NCBI RefSeq assembly: GCF_026967575.1
Contig: NZ_CP114054.1
Span: 620,001-684,000 of the forward strand
DNA length: 64,000 bases
Source: Aurantiacibacter sp. MUD11
GTDB taxonomy: Bacteria; Pseudomonadota; Alphaproteobacteria; Sphingomonadales; Sphingomonadaceae
Direction of reading: 5' to 3'
Part shown: piece by piece, positions 63,212 through 64,000 of the stretch
How positions within the stretch are numbered: the stretch's first letter is position 1
Layout: the number at the start of each line of letters is the position of its first letter
Notes under the pieces: model-generated
Databases searched by the model: none
What the model was told of the DNA's origin: nothing
What the model saw: the letters and a program-made list of their open reading frames with translations, nothing else
Position numbers and translations under genes: made by a program

Positions 63212-64000
63212 GCACCTACCTCCCCACGATCAAGCAGCTGCAGTATCTGGTGGCACTGCACGAGCACCAGCACTTCGGTCGTGCGGCGGAGGCGAGTTTC
63301 GTTTCCCAATCCACCCTTTCGGCAGGCATTCGCGAGCTCGAATCGCTGCTGGGGGTTACACTGGTCGAGCGCAGCCGCCGCGTGGTCCGCTTCACCCCGC
63401 TGGGCAATTCGGTGGTCGAAAAGGCCCACCGCGTGCTGCGCGAGACGGAGGAGCTGGCCGAGCTGGTGCAGGCCGCGGGCAAGCCGCTTTCCGGCGAATT
63501 GCGCATGAGCGTGATCCCCACCATCGCACCCTTCCTGCTACCGCGCATCCTGCCGCGGCTGCGCAAGGAACGCCCGCAACTGAAGCTGTTCCTGCGCGAG
63601 GAAACCAGCGAACACGCCATCGAATCGCTGCATCACGGCCGCGCCGACTGCGTGCTGCTGGCCCTGCCCTTCGCCACCGGCGAGGTGGAGAAGGAAAAGA
63701 TCTGCGACGATGCGCTCTACGTCGCCTTCCCGAAGGACGACCCGCGCGATCCGCCGCCGGAAATCTCCCCTGCGATGATCGACGAGGGGCGGCTGCTGCT
63801 GCTGGAAGACGGCCACTGCCTGAAGGAACATGCGCTGGCTGCCTGCAACCGGCCGGAAATGCGCGCCAGCGCGACGATGATCGGCACCAGCCTGCACACA
63901 CTGGTGCAGATGGTCGACAACGGCCTGGGCCTGACGATGCTGCCCGAAATGGCCATCGAGGCAGGCATCTTGCACGAGACCGACGTGGTCGCCCGCCCGC
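63208..64000 (+). CDS. oxyR: Hydrogen-peroxide-sensing LysR regulator OxyR, 3' end outside window
   Basis: The first 264 residues are in the window. N-terminal HTH LQYLVALHEHQHFGRAAEASFVSQSTLSAGIRELE, then the effector domain with SVIPTIAPFLLPRILPRLR. The redox pair is present: C204 in EDGHCLKEHAL and C213 in AACNRPE, nine residues apart as in E. coli OxyR C199/C208. The start is GTG at 63208-63210 overlapping the rnd stop (GTGA). The glutathione reductase gene in this window is a plausible target but is not adjacent. Confidence 0.92.
   Translation, partial: MSTYLPTIKQLQYLVALHEHQHFGRAAEASFVSQSTLSAGIRELESLLGVTLVERSRRVVRFTPLGNSVVEKAHRVLRETEELAELVQAAGKPLSGELRMSVIPTIAPFLLPRILPRLRKERPQLKLFLREETSEHAIESLHHGRADCVLLALPFATGEVEKEKICDDALYVAFPKDDPRDPPPEISPAMIDEGRLLLLEDGHCLKEHALAACNRPEMRASATMIGTSLHTLVQMVDNGLGLTMLPEMAIEAGILHETDVVARP

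Overview
This window is about 65% GC and reads as a chromosomal segment of an alphaproteobacterium of the order Sphingomonadales, most likely an Erythrobacteraceae relative (inference). The pointers are the lepB-rnc-era run, a C4-pathway 5-aminolevulinate synthase (hemA), a TonB-dependent receptor of the sphingomonad aromatic type, a type III ornithine decarboxylase and a deoxyhypusine-synthase-like protein. I see no insertion sequences, prophage, CRISPR arrays or rRNA. There is one tRNA (Met, CAT).

Layout. 1-6.1 kb, minus strand: enoyl-CoA hydratase (partial), a small membrane protein, acyl-CoA carboxylase beta subunit, glutathione reductase, a SIR2-like protein and an RhlE-type RNA helicase. 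6.3-8.8 kb, plus: a divergent Nramp-related transporter and an MFS exporter. 8.8-11.5 kb, minus: an old-yellow-enzyme oxidoreductase and pgi. 11.7-14.1 kb, plus: lepB-rnc-era with 4-bp overlaps. 14.1-21.8 kb, minus: a CheY-like protein, small proteins, topA, a three-gene membrane-protein cluster, dprA and plsY. 21.9-26.9 kb, plus: murI, hemA, a PAS-GGDEF-EAL-PilZ protein and a CxxCH lipoprotein behind an FNR-like box. 27-32 kb: polyamine genes (ornithine decarboxylase and DHS-like synthase, each with a structured leader) around a divergent LemA/DUF3137 pair. 32-34.4 kb, plus: threonine/serine dehydratase, two tandem MAPEG proteins and a receiver protein. 34.4-39.7 kb, minus: trehalose cluster otsA/GH15/otsB, then pobA with divergent pobR. 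40.6-47.7 kb, minus: TonB receptor and an ABC efflux operon. 47.9-54.3 kb: a LysR regulator divergent from a six-gene aromatic-type catabolic operon. 54.4-61.8 kb, minus: Tiki-like protein, tRNA-Met, CNB-domain protein, 2'-5' RNA ligase-like protein, mltG, fabF, acpP and aspS. 62-64 kb, plus: rnd and oxyR (cut by the window end).

How the genes work together. Most of the window is housekeeping: fatty-acid synthesis, peptidoglycan precursors and processing, RNA processing and redox defence. The accessory interest is in three places. First, the catabolic operon at 48.9-54.3 kb joins a flavin monooxygenase, an extradiol dioxygenase with all ligands present, a C-C-hydrolase-like alpha/beta hydrolase, a GST, a cupin and a FAH-family hydrolase; I cannot match this combination to one textbook route. 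Second, the polyamine region carries three RNA-structure candidates: a speF-like Shine-Dalgarno-sequestering leader, a nested hairpin at the 5' end of the DHS-like mRNA, and a perfect 17-bp hairpin over a ribosome binding site. Third, an FNR/FixK-type palindrome sits at class II promoter spacing in front of the cytochrome-c-like lipoprotein.

Several genes start with TTG or GTG behind good Shine-Dalgarno sequences or in 4-bp stop/start overlaps, so starts were chosen from that context rather than by taking the longest frame.
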